Shown here one piece after another: positions 46,239-54,058 of a stretch of DNA of 64,000 nt. Position 1 is the first letter of the stretch, and each line of letters starts with the position of its first letter. The stretch lies in assembly GCA_902362875.1 (NCBI GenBank), contig CABIYF010000003.1, forward strand, positions 1 through 64,000. The letters run 5' to 3'. The translations under genes were made by a program, and so were the position numbers. This DNA is from Eubacteriaceae bacterium. GTDB taxonomy: Bacteria; Bacillota; Clostridia; Lachnospirales; Lachnospiraceae. Below the pieces are notes generated by a model. The model was given only the letters and a program-made list of their open reading frames with translations, was not told the DNA's origin and did no database searches.

Positions 46239-46424
46239 GGGTGTGTATGGGGAACGGTGTTGGCTGTCAATTTTGGTATTTTTAGACGGAGGATTTGAGA
46301 ATTTAGTAAATTGCTGTTTTTAAACTTCTCCAAACATCTCGACAAATCGGTGTTCATAAATTCCTTTCATCTTCCGTTCACGAATACAAAAATCATCAGC
46401 CAATACCGTTCTCCATACACACTC
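46239..46424. repeat. Long inverted-repeat element C
   Basis: 186 bp, 24 bp after element B. Arms 46239-46266 and 46397-46424 (28 nt) differ at three positions, and all three become G-U pairs on a plus-strand transcript. Pairing extends inward with gaps (GACGGAGGAT against ATCTTCCGTTC; GAATTTA against TAAATTC). Its minus-strand centre contains TCGAGATGTTTGGAG, similar to TCGATTGTTTGAG in B. No coding function is seen. Confidence 0.75.
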
Positions 46425-46470
46425 CTTTCGAATTTCCACCATATTGTGGGTTCAGCACTATAACCTTCAG

Positions 46471-46701
46471 GTATATGATAAAAAATAAATAATGGTCTGG
46501 AAAAGCAGCATTAGAATTTTGCCGTGTTTTTGAAAAGTTCGCAGCTCAATTGGGCGAATGTTTGAGCCTCAAAGACGATTGGTTTGAATATCCTTCAAGG
46601 CGAGTTTTCGCAGGAAATTGAGCGGATAAGCGACTTGTCAAAAACACGTGTAAAATTCTCTAGCTGCTTTTCCAGACCATTATTTATTTTTTATCATATA
46701 C
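46471..46701. repeat. Long inverted-repeat element D
   Basis: 231 bp. Perfect 39-nt arms (46471-46509 and 46663-46701) begin GTATATGATAAAAA, close to B's TGTATATGAGAAAAA, whereas the inner part (GGTCTGGAAAAGCAGC) differs from B's. Inner stems pair AGAATTTTGCCGTG against its complement (about 46640-46660). The centre is homologous to B in inverted orientation. The 46-nt gap between C and D (46425-46470) holds nothing recognisable. Confidence 0.85.
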
Positions 46702-46798
46702 AGAAAGACTTCAGTTGGCCAATCTCACAAAATCAAAATTTCTCATACATGAAACATTATTTTCAAGAATAATATATATCAAAAAGGAATCAAAATTC

Positions 46799-46936
46799 AT
46801 GAAACGAGTCTGGGCTATCGCCTTTTTCTTTTTCTCACTAGGTCTTTTCACGGGCTGCTGGATCACACACGACCCAATGAAAATAGTTATCTGCATCGGA
46901 TGCGACATCACAGCATATTGCTTATTCTTCAAATAA
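46799..46936 (+). CDS. Small hydrophobic protein, 45 residues
   Basis: ATG at 46799 with AAAGGAA 9 nt upstream. Two membrane segments (about 4-20 and 29-44) with a short GCWITHDPMK loop; three cysteines. Length, ribosome site and hydrophobic design suggest a real membrane micropeptide, but there is no family recognition. It points at the convergent rpmB gene, whose terminator lies just beyond its stop. Confidence 0.4.
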   Translation: MKRVWAIAFFFFSLGLFTGCWITHDPMKIVICIGCDITAYCLFFK

Positions 46937-46957
46937 CAAACACCTTAAAGAAAAGTA

Positions 46958-46990
46958 AAATAAAAAGAGTTGGAACAAATTCCAACTCTT
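46958..46990 (-). terminator. Intrinsic terminator of rpmB
   Basis: AAGAGTTGGAA (46965-46975) pairs with TTCCAACTCTT (46980-46990) and on the minus strand runs into TTTTTATTTT. Confidence 0.85.
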
Positions 46991-47021
46991 AGTGGTTTCT
47001 TATATAATCAATCAATCAAGA

Positions 47022-47207
47022 TTAAGCACGTTCAACCTTACCAGATCTTAAGCAAGAAGTACAAACGTACATTTTCTTAGCTGCTCCGTTAACTTTAACT
47101 CTTACGGATTTGATGTTTGATTTCCACATTTTGTTTGATCTTCTATGTGAATGGCTCACTGCGTTTCCAAAATGAGCACCTTTGCCACAAATAGCACATT
47201 TTGCCAT
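47022..47207 (-). CDS. rpmB: Large-subunit ribosomal protein L28
   Basis: 61 residues starting MAKCAICGKGAHFGNAVSHS, with a CxxC zinc pair at the N terminus and CTSC in the C-terminal part (zinc-binding L28 form). Highly basic. AGGTGC-type ribosome site AAGGAGG precedes the start. Divergent from yloU, as in Bacillus. Confidence 0.97.
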   Translation of the reverse strand: MAKCAICGKGAHFGNAVSHSHRRSNKMWKSNIKSVRVKVNGAAKKMYVCTSCLRSGKVERA

Positions 47208-47267
47208 GTTAGCACCTCCTTATTCCAATCTCTATTCCTGTTTCATTCCAGGCTCGACAACTATTTC

Positions 47268-47296
47268 ATTCTAACAGATTGATTTATAAAAATCAA
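47268..47296 (-). promoter_or_regulatory. rpmB promoter
   Basis: On the minus strand TTGATT (47291-47296), 17-bp spacer, TAGAAT (47268-47273), about 60 bp before the start codon. Confidence 0.55.
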
Positions 47297-47400
47297 GAAT
47301 AAATTTGCTTTTATTTTAAATCATTTTTTGAAACACTAGACTTAGAGGGTTTCATAATGTATAATCGAGATATATAAATTCTCGTTTGGAGGTATAATTT

Positions 47401-47757
47401 ATGAAAGGACATGTGAATACAAAGAATGGAGAAATCTCCATTGAAAATCAGGTAATTGCGAAATATGCCGGGATCTGTGCTCTTGGATGTTTTGGTATTG
47501 TGGGAATGGCAATGGTCAATATGAAAGATGGAATTGCCAAACTGCTGACAAGAGATAATATCAGAAAAGGTGTATTTGTTTCAGTAAATAATAATAAGAT
47601 CACGATAGACTTCCATATTATTGTATCTTATGGAGTTTCTATTTCTACAGTGGCAAGCAACCTTATGGAATCTGTAAAGTACCGTGTGGAAGAATTTACA
47701 AGCCTTGAAGTAGAACGGATCAATATTTACGTTGAAGGCGTAAAGGATATAGGATAA
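47401..47757 (+). CDS. Asp23/Gls24-family protein (YloU-like)
   Basis: 118 residues. The NGEISIENQVIAKYAGICALGCFGIVGM opening and a C-terminal VERINIYVEGVKD are the DUF322/Asp23 pattern. Members are linked to cell-envelope or lipid homeostasis. It sits directly upstream of the fatty acid kinase gene, the standard yloU-yloV arrangement, which supports a shared role in membrane lipids. GGAGG lies before the ATG. Confidence 0.92.
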   Translation: MKGHVNTKNGEISIENQVIAKYAGICALGCFGIVGMAMVNMKDGIAKLLTRDNIRKGVFVSVNNNKITIDFHIIVSYGVSISTVASNLMESVKYRVEEFTSLEVERINIYVEGVKDIG

Positions 47758-47781
47758 TAGATGATGGAGGCAAAGATTAAG

Positions 47782-49443
47782 ATGAAACAGATAGATGCGG
47801 CATTGCTGCAGAAGATGTTGATTGGCGGAGCCAAGAGATTAGAGGCGAATAAAGAATATATTAATGAACTGAATGTATTCCCTGTACCAGATGGCGATAC
47901 AGGAACGAATATGACAATGACTGCTCTTGCAGCAGCCAAAGAAGTAGGGAACGCACCAGAAGTAACAGTGAAAGAAGTTACAAGAGCATTATCAAGCGGT
48001 TCTTTAAGAGGTGCAAGAGGTAACTCTGGAGTTATCTTATCCCAGCTGTTCAGAGGATTTTATAAAGGTGTCAAGAGTGAGGAAGTTCTGACAACACAGA
48101 CTGCAGCAGCAGGATTTAAGAATGCGGTAGATACAGCATACAAAGCTGTTATGAAACCAAAAGAAGGAACAATCCTTACGGTAGCGAAAGTGACAGCGGA
48201 GAAAGCTGTAGAATGTGCAAGAGATACAGAAGATTTTAACGAGTTTGCAGAGGTTGTTGTTAAGGAAGCGAATGCTATCCTTAAGAAGACACCAGAGATG
48301 TTGCCAGTACTGAAAGAAGCAGGTGTTGTAGACTCTGGTGGACAGGGACTTGTAGAATTCCTTCAAGGTGCAGTGGATGTACTGTCAGGAAAAGAAGTTG
48401 ATCTAAGCGGTGTAGAAAGAACTGCGAAGAAACCAGCAGCTGCACAGACAGAAGCACCATTAGAAGAGAAAGATATCAAGTTTGGTTATTGTACAGAATT
48501 TATCGTTATGACCAAAGAAGAGATTTCCATGGAAGAAGAGCAGAAGTTCAAAGATTTCTTGATGGGAATCGGAGATTCTATCGTAGTTGTTGCAGACGAA
48601 GATATCATCAAAGTTCATGTGCATACAAATCATCCTGGAAAAGCGATCGAGAAAGGTCTCACATATGGAGAGCTTACAAACATGAAGATCGACAATATGA
48701 GAGAAGAACACAGAGAACGTTTAAATCTCACACAGGCAGAGGCACAGGTAGAAGAACAGCCTGCGAAACCAGAAGAACCTAGAAAAGATTATGGATTCGT
48801 GGCAGTTTCTATTGGACAGGGTATGAACGATATTTTCCGTGAATTAGGTGTGGATTATCTGATCGAAGGTGGACAGACAATGAACCCTAGTACAGAAGAT
48901 ATGCTCAATGCGATCGAACAGGTTAATGCAGAGACAGTATTTATCCTGCCGAATAACAAGAATATCATTCTTGCAGCAACACAGGCACAGTCTTTAGTGG
49001 AAGATAAGAATGTTGTGATCATTCCGACAACAACAGTTCCACAGGGAATTTCTGCAATTATTGGATTTGATCCGGAAGCAGATGCCGAGGAGAATGAAGA
49101 AAGCATGAAAGATATCATTGAGTGTGTGAAGACTGGAGAAGTAACTTACGCAGTCAGAGACACATCGATCAATGGAATTACGATCAAGATTGATGATATC
49201 ATGGGAATTGATGATGATGGAATCAAGAAAGTCGGACAGGATGTTGAGAAAGTCACATTAGAATTATTAGAAGAGATGGTAGATGAAGACAGCGAACTGA
49301 TCAGCATTTACTATGGAGCAGATACAACAAAAGAACAGGCAGAAGCGTTACTTGAGAAAGTAGAAGAAACATATGGCGACTGTGACGTGCAGTTAGAATA
49401 TGGCGGACAGCCGATTTATTATTTCTTATTATCAGTAGAATAA
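47782..49443 (+). CDS. fakA: Fatty acid kinase catalytic subunit (YloV/FakA)
   Basis: 553 residues from the ATG at 47782 (MKQIDAALLQ), matching the usual family start; ATGs at 47761/47764 are possible but have a poorer ribosome site. N-terminal DhaL/DAK2 domain with NVFPVPDGDTGTNM (Mg-ATP Asp residues) and SGSLRGARGNSGVILSQLFRGF. The middle domain (FIVMTKEEISMEEEQ) and the C-terminal EDD-like domain are also present. It phosphorylates fatty acids bound to FakB, yielding acyl-phosphate. PlsX, encoded at 59643, handles the same intermediate. Confidence 0.9.
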   Translation: MKQIDAALLQKMLIGGAKRLEANKEYINELNVFPVPDGDTGTNMTMTALAAAKEVGNAPEVTVKEVTRALSSGSLRGARGNSGVILSQLFRGFYKGVKSEEVLTTQTAAAGFKNAVDTAYKAVMKPKEGTILTVAKVTAEKAVECARDTEDFNEFAEVVVKEANAILKKTPEMLPVLKEAGVVDSGGQGLVEFLQGAVDVLSGKEVDLSGVERTAKKPAAAQTEAPLEEKDIKFGYCTEFIVMTKEEISMEEEQKFKDFLMGIGDSIVVVADEDIIKVHVHTNHPGKAIEKGLTYGELTNMKIDNMREEHRERLNLTQAEAQVEEQPAKPEEPRKDYGFVAVSIGQGMNDIFRELGVDYLIEGGQTMNPSTEDMLNAIEQVNAETVFILPNNKNIILAATQAQSLVEDKNVVIIPTTTVPQGISAIIGFDPEADAEENEESMKDIIECVKTGEVTYAVRDTSINGITIKIDDIMGIDDDGIKKVGQDVEKVTLELLEEMVDEDSELISIYYGADTTKEQAEALLEKVEETYGDCDVQLEYGGQPIYYFLLSVE

Positions 49444-49453
49444 GACAATACAG

Positions 49454-49490
49454 AGAAATTCCGCTTGAAGGCGGGGTTTCTTTGCTTTTT
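49454..49490 (+). terminator. Terminator after fakA
   Basis: AGAAATTCCGC (49454-49464) pairs with GCGGGGTTTCT (49471-49481), two G-U pairs, then TTTGCTTTTT. It separates fakA from recG. Confidence 0.7.
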
Positions 49491-49515
49491 AGAGGAACTA
49501 TTTAAGGAGAGACCT

Positions 49516-51546
49516 ATGGATGGAACGACAAATATCATAGAATTAAAAGGAATCGGGGAGAAGACGGCAACGGCATTTGGAAGACTTGGAATCCGGGATA
49601 TTGACAGTCTTATCACGATGTATCCAAAATATTATCTCACTTATGAAGACCCAAAAGACATCCATGAATTAGAAATCGGACAGAGAGTTTCGATTGCAGT
49701 GCGCATCAATTCAGAAGTTCATATCCAGTATGCAAGAAGAATGAAGATCGTTACCTGTACTGCAAAAGACCATACAGGAACGATCATGCTTGTATGGTAT
49801 AATATGCCCTATTTAAAGAAACAATTACATCAGGGAAGAGACTATATATTTACAGGGACACCGATTTACAAAAATGGAAGGATCACAATGGAACATCCAG
49901 AGATCTTTACACCAGAAGATTATGAAGCAAAACAGGAAACCTTGCAGCCGGTTTACCCGCTGACAAGCGGACTGACGAATAAACTGGTATCAAAGGCAAT
50001 GTTTCAGACAAAAGATTATATTTTCCAGATTCCAGAATATCTGCCACAGAGCATTCTGGACCAGTATCATCCGATGGAATATAACAAAGCAATCTGGAAC
50101 ATTCATTTTCCGGAGTCGAAGGAGGAACTGATCGAGGCAAAAAAACGTTTGATCTTTGATGAATTCTTTATTTTTATCTCAGCGATGCATATGATCACAT
50201 CGGGAGAAGATATAAAGGAAGAAGGATATAAGATCGGTGTCTGCAAGGAAGCAAAAGATCTGATAGCCAATCTTCCATATGAATTAACAGGGGCACAGAA
50301 ACGTGCATTAAATGAGATGGCGAAAGATATGGCATCTGGGAAAGTTATGAACCGTCTGGTGCAGGGGGATGTTGGATCAGGAAAGACGATCCTTGCGGTT
50401 GTTCTCCTTTTAATGTGTGCCAAAGCCGGATATCAAGGCGTTTTGATGGCACCGACAGAAGTTCTTGCAACACAGCATTATGAATCATTTATGGAACTTT
50501 TAAGCCCATATGGAATCAGAATCGCATTATTGACAGGATCAACGAAGGCGAAGGAAAAAAGAGAGACATACCAGAAGATCAAAGACGGAGAGATTGATAT
50601 CGTGATCGGAACACATGCTGTGATTCAGGATAAGGTAGAATATCACAAATTGGCACTGGTAATTACGGATGAACAGCATAGATTCGGAGTAAGGCAGAGA
50701 GAAAGTTTATCATTAAAAGGAGAGAAACCACATGTTCTGGTTATGAGTGCAACACCGATTCCAAGAACATTGGCGATCATTTTATATGGAGATCTGGATG
50801 TGTCGATCATTGATGAGCTGCCGGCAGAGAGACTGCCGATCAAAAACTGTGTAGTAAATACAAGTTACCGTCCGACCGCATATCGTTTTATCGAGAAACA
50901 GGTAAGCCAGGGAAGACAGGTGTATGTCATTTGTCCGATGGTCGAAGAGAGTGAGACGATGGAAGGGGAAAATGTCATTCAGTATGCACAGATGTTAAGA
51001 AGCCAGTTTGCACCATCGGTAAGGATCAGCTATCTTCATGGAAAGATGAAGGCAGCAGATAAACAAAAAGTGATGGATGATTTTTCGGACGGCCTGATTG
51101 ATGTGCTTGTATCAACGACGGTTGTGGAAGTCGGGGTCAATGTACCAAATGCAACGGTCATGATGGTAGAGAATGCAGAACGTTTTGGACTTGCACAGCT
51201 TCATCAGTTAAGAGGACGTGTCGGACGTGGAGGATACCAGTCATACTGTATATTTATGACAAGCTCCAAGAAAAAAGAGACGATGCAGCGCTTAGAGGTA
51301 CTGAACAAATCAAATGACGGATTTTATATTGCAAATGAAGATCTGAAATTAAGAGGTCCAGGGGACTTCTTTGGAGTCAGACAAAGTGGAATGATGGATT
51401 TTGTTCTGGCAGATATTTATACCAACGCAGATATTATGAAGCAGGCGGCAGATGCAGTGAAAGAACTAGAAGAAACAGGATTTGATTTTTCAAGTTTAAA
51501 AAACAGCAGATTAGAAAAACAGATCGGACTTGCAAGGAATATATAG
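49516..51546 (+). CDS. recG: ATP-dependent DNA helicase RecG
   Basis: 676 residues from the ATG at 49516 behind AAGGAGA; an in-frame ATG at 49465 lies inside the terminator and is rejected. N-terminal wedge domain (about 60-150), superfamily 2 helicase with Walker A GDVGSGKT, DEQHRFG (DExH), motif III SATPIPRT, and motif VI QLRGRVGRG with SYC. It remodels stalled forks and branched DNA. Confidence 0.97.
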   Translation: MDGTTNIIELKGIGEKTATAFGRLGIRDIDSLITMYPKYYLTYEDPKDIHELEIGQRVSIAVRINSEVHIQYARRMKIVTCTAKDHTGTIMLVWYNMPYLKKQLHQGRDYIFTGTPIYKNGRITMEHPEIFTPEDYEAKQETLQPVYPLTSGLTNKLVSKAMFQTKDYIFQIPEYLPQSILDQYHPMEYNKAIWNIHFPESKEELIEAKKRLIFDEFFIFISAMHMITSGEDIKEEGYKIGVCKEAKDLIANLPYELTGAQKRALNEMAKDMASGKVMNRLVQGDVGSGKTILAVVLLLMCAKAGYQGVLMAPTEVLATQHYESFMELLSPYGIRIALLTGSTKAKEKRETYQKIKDGEIDIVIGTHAVIQDKVEYHKLALVITDEQHRFGVRQRESLSLKGEKPHVLVMSATPIPRTLAIILYGDLDVSIIDELPAERLPIKNCVVNTSYRPTAYRFIEKQVSQGRQVYVICPMVEESETMEGENVIQYAQMLRSQFAPSVRISYLHGKMKAADKQKVMDDFSDGLIDVLVSTTVVEVGVNVPNATVMMVENAERFGLAQLHQLRGRVGRGGYQSYCIFMTSSKKKETMQRLEVLNKSNDGFYIANEDLKLRGPGDFFGVRQSGMMDFVLADIYTNADIMKQAADAVKELEETGFDFSSLKNSRLEKQIGLARNI

Positions 51547-51557
51547 GAGGATAAGTT

Positions 51558-51830
51558 ATGGTACGTTTTTATCTTAGATTTACAGGGAGAGTTCAAGGTG
51601 TAGGATTCCGCTTTTTCGCAGCGATGAATGCAGAAAAATGTCATTTGACAGGCTGGGTAAAAAATATGCCGGATGGATCAGTTACCGCAGAAGTGCAGGG
51701 AACAAGACTTCAGATCAAACAATTTTTAGAATTGACACAGACAGGAAACCATTTTGTAAGAGTCGATGACATTGAAATGGAAGAACGTCCATATGAGGAA
51801 AAAGAAAAGGGATTTCATGTGCGCTATTAA
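51558..51830 (+). CDS. acyP: Acylphosphatase
   Basis: 90 residues. The signature GRVQGVGFRFF with catalytic Arg and KNMPDGSVTAEVQG with Asn matches. It hydrolyses carboxyl-phosphate bonds such as acetyl-phosphate or 1,3-bisphosphoglycerate. It is 11 bp after recG with AGGAGG before its start, so probably co-transcribed. Confidence 0.95.
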   Translation: MVRFYLRFTGRVQGVGFRFFAAMNAEKCHLTGWVKNMPDGSVTAEVQGTRLQIKQFLELTQTGNHFVRVDDIEMEERPYEEKEKGFHVRY

Positions 51831-51960
51831 AAATAATTCATGATAAAAACAGTTACAAAAAAATTCCACAACATGTAAAAGCTTCTAGTGTATCTTTTGA
51901 ATGTTCGCATATACTATGAACGTAACAAACAACAAACAAAAGAAATGGAGGTCTTTCAAA

Positions 51961-52182
51961 ATGGAAGAACGAACTTCAGCAAGAAGCAAAGGAACAAACA
52001 GAGTCGAGGTACCAGAGGCAAGAGGAGCCTTAGACAGATTTAAGTTTGAAGTAGCAAATGAAATCGGTGTAGACTTAAAAGAAGGATACAATGGACATCT
52101 GACAACTGCACAGGCAGGATCTGTCGGAGGAGAAATGGTCCGTAAGATGATCCGCAGACAGGAAGAAGAAATGTCTCGCTAG
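51961..52182 (+). CDS. Alpha/beta-type small acid-soluble spore protein
   Basis: 73 residues from the ATG at 51961 behind GGAGG. The two SASP motifs are clear: ALDRFKFEVANEIGV (GPR protease-like site region) and YNGHLTTAQAGSVGGEMVRKMI. It binds and protects spore DNA and is degraded at germination. It would be expected to use a forespore (sigma-G) promoter; a possible -10 CATATACTA is present near 51908, but no convincing -35 was found. Confidence 0.93.
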   Translation: MEERTSARSKGTNRVEVPEARGALDRFKFEVANEIGVDLKEGYNGHLTTAQAGSVGGEMVRKMIRRQEEEMSR

Positions 52183-52223
52183 TAAAGTTAAAATACAAAT
52201 GAAAAAAGAGAAATAAATGTAGA

Positions 52224-52263
52224 AAGAAGCAGTGAAAGCACAATCTTTGACTGCTTCTTTTTC
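52224..52263 (+). terminator. Terminator after the SASP gene
   Basis: AAGAAGCAGT (52224-52233) pairs with ACTGCTTCTT (52250-52259), followed by TTTTTC; the left side is A-rich, so it may also work leftwards. Confidence 0.8.
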
Positions 52264-52271
52264 ATTGTCGG

Positions 52272-52299
52272 TTGACAAAATCTGTAGATATAATAAAAT
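52272..52299 (+). promoter_or_regulatory. rsmD-coaD promoter
   Basis: TTGACA (52272-52277), 16-bp spacer, TAAAAT (52294-52299). The leader to the start codon at 52396 is about 90 nt. Confidence 0.5.
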
Positions 52300-52395
52300 A
52301 AAAGAAATGCTAGTCTGCTAAAATGAGATAGCACATGATGCAGAAGCAGGATAATAGGAAGTAATAAAATTACAGATAAGGAATGTACATAGATT

Positions 52396-52953
52396 ATGAG
52401 AGTCGTAGCAGGAAGTGCGAAGAGTTTAAAATTAAAGACGATCGATGGTATGGAGACAAGACCAACGCAGGATCGTATCAAAGAAACATTATTTAATATG
52501 ATACAGTATGATATTGCTGGATGCACATTTCTCGATCTTTTTTCCGGAAGCGGAGGGATTGGAATTGAAGCATTAAGCAGGGGTGCAAGAGAGGCTTATT
52601 TTGTAGAGAAAGCAAAACCGGCCCTTCGATGTATCCGTGAGAATTTAAGATATACAAAGCTTGATGATAAGGCACAGGTCATGGCAGTGGATGTCGTCAC
52701 AGCGATCAGACAGCTGGAAGCAAAGAAGGTAACATTTGATTATATTTTTATGGATCCTCCATATAACAAAGGATTTGAAGATGATGTGTTGGCAGTACTG
52801 AATGATTCAACAATCTGCACACCAGACACCGTGGTGATCGTAGAATCATCGCTCGAGACAGAGATTTCAGACTTTGAGGAATTGAAAGTGTCAAGAGTCA
52901 AGAAATATAAGACAAACAAACATACATTTTTGAGGAAGACTCAGGAGGATTAG
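52396..52953 (+). CDS. rsmD: 16S rRNA (guanine(966)-N2)-methyltransferase
   Basis: 185 residues. MRVVAGSAKSLKLKTIDG opening, SAM-binding FLDLFSGSGGIGIEALSRG and catalytic FMDPPYNK. It methylates the 30S subunit. coaD follows 3 bp later, the standard rsmD-coaD pair. Confidence 0.96.
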   Translation: MRVVAGSAKSLKLKTIDGMETRPTQDRIKETLFNMIQYDIAGCTFLDLFSGSGGIGIEALSRGAREAYFVEKAKPALRCIRENLRYTKLDDKAQVMAVDVVTAIRQLEAKKVTFDYIFMDPPYNKGFEDDVLAVLNDSTICTPDTVVIVESSLETEISDFEELKVSRVKKYKTNKHTFLRKTQED

Positions 52954-52956
52954 AAA

Positions 52957-53448
52957 GTGAGTATTGCAGTATATCCGGGAAGTTTTGATCCGGTTACCTA
53001 TGGACATATTGATATTATTGAGCGTTCAGCCAAAGTCTTTGACAAGCTGATCGTTGCGGTACTGGTTAACAGCGCCAAGAAACCATTATTTACGACGCAG
53101 GAGAAAGTTGATATGATACGAAATGTCACAAGCCACCTTGATAATGTGGAAGTAGTGTCATTTTCAGGATTACTGGTAGATTTCGCAAAAGAACAAGGTG
53201 CCAGTGTATCCGTAAGAGGACTGCGCGCAGTAACAGATTTTGAGTATGAGATTCAGATTGCACAAACGAATGCGAAACTGAATAAAGATTTAGATACAAT
53301 GTTTTTTACAACCAGCATTGAGTATTCTTATGTAAGTTCCACGATCGTGAAAGAAATAGCTTCTTATCATGGAGATATTTCCGAGATGGTACCGCCTTAC
53401 GTACAAGAATGTCTTGAGAAGAAATTTAAAGCACAGGAGGCGAAATAA
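52957..53448 (+). CDS. coaD: Phosphopantetheine adenylyltransferase
   Basis: 163 residues from a GTG at 52957, 8 nt after [24 protein letters not shown] has the nucleotidyltransferase TxGH variant, and [20 protein letters not shown] matches the ISSTxVR-type motif. Penultimate step of CoA synthesis. The next gene starts 1 bp after its stop. Confidence 0.96.
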   Translation: MSIAVYPGSFDPVTYGHIDIIERSAKVFDKLIVAVLVNSAKKPLFTTQEKVDMIRNVTSHLDNVEVVSFSGLLVDFAKEQGASVSVRGLRAVTDFEYEIQIAQTNAKLNKDLDTMFFTTSIEYSYVSSTIVKEIASYHGDISEMVPPYVQECLEKKFKAQEAK

Positions 53449-53449
53449 A

Positions 53450-54058
53450 ATGAGTGAAAAATATTTACATGAGATGATCGATGATATTGAGGTCCTGATT
53501 GATGAGGCAAAACCGGCAAGATTCAGCCCGGGAAAGATTACGATTGAGAAAGATGTTTTGATGACAGTGATCGAGGAATTAAGAAAGCAGATTCCTGGTG
53601 AAATTGAACGAAGCCATAAGATCATTCTGAACAAAGATGCGATTCTGGAAGATGCGAGAGTGAAATCACAGCAGATGATCGATCAGGCAGCGAAAGATGC
53701 AGGGGAACTGATCGAACACAATGAGATCGTAGAGATGGCGAAGATGAGAGCAGATGAGATCGAGACTCACGCAAAAGAGACAGCAAGAAGTGTAATGCAT
53801 AATGCGAATGAAGAAGCAGATCAGATTCGGGCAGGAGCACTTCGTTATGTAAATGAGATCATGGAAGATGTTCAGGGGTATGTTGTGAGTGTGAAGGAAG
53901 CACAGCAAAGCATATTTGACCAGCTGCTGTCTGCACTTGACTCTGACCTTGAGTCTATCAAGACAAATGCAAAAGAAATCGAAGAACAGCTTTCAGGAGT
54001 CAGCATGCCGCAGACAAGAACAAGAACTGTGGAAGACTTTATCTCAGACGAAGAGTAG
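53450..54058 (+). CDS. Coiled-coil protein of unknown function (DivIVA/ATPase-subunit-H-like annotation)
   Basis: 202 residues from the ATG at 53450. A helical N terminus (MIDDIEVLIDEAKPARFSPGKIT) is followed by about 130 residues of charged heptad-like helix (KDAILEDARVKSQQMIDQAAKDAGELIEHNEIVEMAKMR) and a Thr/Arg/Glu tail. No signal peptide. Such proteins are often labelled vacuolar ATPase subunit H-like in Lachnospiraceae, which reflects only the coiled coil. It is at the position where Bacillus has other ylb genes. Its stop overlaps ylbJ tail to tail by 15 bp. Confidence 0.78.
   Translation: MSEKYLHEMIDDIEVLIDEAKPARFSPGKITIEKDVLMTVIEELRKQIPGEIERSHKIILNKDAILEDARVKSQQMIDQAAKDAGELIEHNEIVEMAKMRADEIETHAKETARSVMHNANEEADQIRAGALRYVNEIMEDVQGYVVSVKEAQQSIFDQLLSALDSDLESIKTNAKEIEEQLSGVSMPQTRTRTVEDFISDEE

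Noticed and set aside
46584..46772. Open frame through element D running past its right arm
   Set aside because: Low-complexity translation dictated by the A/T-rich arm, no ribosome site and no family resemblance.
51835..51960. Sigma-G promoter for the SASP gene
   Set aside because: A CATATACTA stretch resembles the -10, but no -35 of the right kind lies 17-18 bp upstream, so it was mentioned but not listed.
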